Below, piece after piece: positions 5,748 through 6,706 of a stretch of 6,706 nt of DNA. Source of the DNA: an uncultured Olsenella sp. (lineage in GTDB: Bacteria; Actinomycetota; Coriobacteriia; Coriobacteriales; Atopobiaceae); contig CALCDK010000058.1 in assembly GCA_937900605.1 (NCBI GenBank), forward strand, positions 1 through 6,706, given 5' to 3'. Under the pieces are notes generated by a model. It was not told where the DNA came from, did not search any database, and saw only the letters and a program-made list of their open reading frames with translations. Position 1 is the first letter of the stretch. Each line of letters begins with the position of its first letter. The position numbers and the translations under genes are program-made.

Positions 5748-6706
5748 CGCGCTCACCCAGGGCCACGAGAAGGCGCCCGGCCACGTCGAGGAACTCCTCG
5801 GCGGTGGAGCAGGCCATCGCCTCGGCGCGCCAGCGGCCGGCATCGGGCATGCCGCGGAAGAACCATCCCGAGAGGCTCCGCGCACGTTTGAGGTGCGCGC
5901 CGGTGGCCTCGAGCAGCCTCACGTGGCAGGCGAAGGCGCAGACGCGCTCGACGTCGGTGGGGACCCGGTCGGCCCGGCCGGCGAGAAGCGCCTCGGCGCG
6001 CGAGAAGGCCCATGGGTCGCCGTAGGAGCCACGGGCCACCATGACGGCGGTCGCGGCGGTCTGGGAGAGCATGCGGGCGGCGGCCTCGGGGCCCTCGACG
6101 TCGCCCGACCCGATGACCGGCACGCCGGCGGCGTCGGCCACGCGGTCGATGACGCCCCAGTCGGCCTGGCCGTGGTACATCTGGTCGGCAAAGCGACCGT
6201 GGACGGCGACGGCGTTCGCCCCGGCGTCGGCCATGGCGCGCGCGAACTCGGGCGCGCACTCCTCGCCCATGCGCCTGCCCCGGCGGATCTTGACGGTGAC
6301 GGGGACGCCGGGCGCGGCCTCGACGCAGGAGCGCACGATCGACGCCGCGAGGGCGGGCTCGTCCATGAGCGCGGAGCCCTCGCCCTTGCGCACCACCTTG
6401 GACGCGGGGCAGGCCATGTTGACGTCTATGAGGGCGAGCCTGTCGCCCATGCGCTCGACCAGGCGCGCCGCGGACTCCGAGAAGAGCTCCGGCCGCGTGC
6501 CGAAGAGCTGGACCGCCAGGTCGGGCTCCTCCGGGGCCGGCAGCGCGAGCTCCCAGCTCTTCTCGCCGTAGTGCAGGCCGGCGCACGAGACCATCTCGGA
6601 GTACGCGAGGCCGGCGCCGCCCGCACGGGCCATGAGGCGGTAGGCGGCGTCGGTCACGCCGGCCATGGGTGCCATGAGCAGCGGGTGCTCGGCCAGGCTC
6701 TGGGCC
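5740..6706 (-). CDS. dusB: tRNA-dihydrouridine synthase DusB-like (5' end outside window)
   Basis: This FMN enzyme reduces specific uridines in the tRNA D-loop to dihydrouridine with NAD(P)H (family knowledge). The frame is open to the window edge: residues AQSLAEHPLL precede MAPMAGVTD, so the true start lies upstream and only a few residues are missing. About 321 residues are visible. Counting from the M at 6675, the catalytic cysteine is C89 in DVNMACPASKVV, FMN/substrate residues include K129 (TVKIRRG) and H159 (VHGRF), and the FMN-phosphate loops are GSGD (189-192) and ARGSYGDPW (from 214). The family usually has NMGCP, GNGD and GRGxxGNPW, so several glycine/asparagine positions are replaced. 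A helical C-terminal domain (WFFRGMPDA region) follows. The last codons overlap the hemW GTG start. DusB is the best subtype guess, because most bacteria with a single Dus have this type. Confidence 0.9.
   Translation of the reverse strand, partial: AQSLAEHPLLMAPMAGVTDAAYRLMARAGGAGLAYSEMVSCAGLHYGEKSWELALPAPEEPDLAVQLFGTRPELFSESAARLVERMGDRLALIDVNMACPASKVVRKGEGSALMDEPALAASIVRSCVEAAPGVPVTVKIRRGRRMGEECAPEFARAMADAGANAVAVHGRFADQMYHGQADWGVIDRVADAAGVPVIGSGDVEGPEAAARMLSQTAATAVMVARGSYGDPWAFSRAEALLAGRADRVPTDVERVCAFACHVRLLEATGAHLKRARSLSGWFFRGMPDAGRWRAEAMACSTAEEFLDVAGRLLVALGERGE

Noticed and set aside
5748..5885. 46-residue N-terminal extension of HemW up to ATG 5885
   Set aside because: The extension lies wholly inside dusB, is Pro/Arg/Ala-rich without family similarity, and HemW normally begins just before the YLHVPFC segment.
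4101..5891. 596-residue open frame on the plus strand
   Set aside because: Antisense to comEB and hemW; composition typical of a shadow frame.
1..6706. Defence system, mobile element, CRISPR array or tRNA gene
   Set aside because: No repeats with spacers, transposase, terminal inverted repeats or tRNA-like folds were seen; the genes are housekeeping types with uniform composition.

Overview
This is a very GC-rich window (GC estimated by eye at around 70%, with third codon positions almost all G or C). All seven recognisable genes lie on the minus strand. Gene content, GC and order point to a high-GC actinobacterium, most likely Coriobacteriia (an Olsenella/Atopobium/Collinsella-like anaerobe). 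That placement is inference from the general look of the proteins and from the order hemW - dnaJ - mtaB - phoH, not from a marker gene.

Reading in the direction of transcription, from high to low coordinates, there are two groups. Group 1 (6706 to 3954) is dusB (5' end outside the window), hemW and comEB. The dusB and hemW reading frames overlap by 8 bases, and 57 bases separate hemW from comEB. It ends in a GC-rich hairpin at 3944-3914 that looks like a terminator without a clean U-tract. Group 2 starts from a promoter with a perfect TATAAT at 3908-3903, placed directly against that hairpin. It runs through an unusual membrane-anchored DnaJ (3851-2754), a full-length type I DnaJ (2666-1446), mtaB (1449-196, overlapping dnaJ by GTGA) and the first 47 codons of a probable phoH (from 142, running off the window). 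phoH may also have its own promoter at the end of mtaB.

The genes are mostly housekeeping: tRNA modification (dusB dihydrouridine, mtaB ms2t6A37), a radical-SAM HemW, dCMP deaminase for dUMP/dTTP supply, DnaJ co-chaperones, and a PhoH ATPase usually found beside ybeY and era. No mobile element, CRISPR array, tRNA or rRNA gene was seen. No plus-strand gene is supported; the very long plus-strand reading frames are antisense shadows of high-GC genes.

The item most worth attention is the first DnaJ. It has a complete J domain, G/F linker, four-motif zinc finger and part of CTD-I, but CTD-II and the dimerisation tail are replaced by about three transmembrane helices. It sits where hrcA lies in the familiar actinobacterial order hemW - hrcA - dnaJ - ... 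- phoH, and no CIRCE operator is seen upstream.
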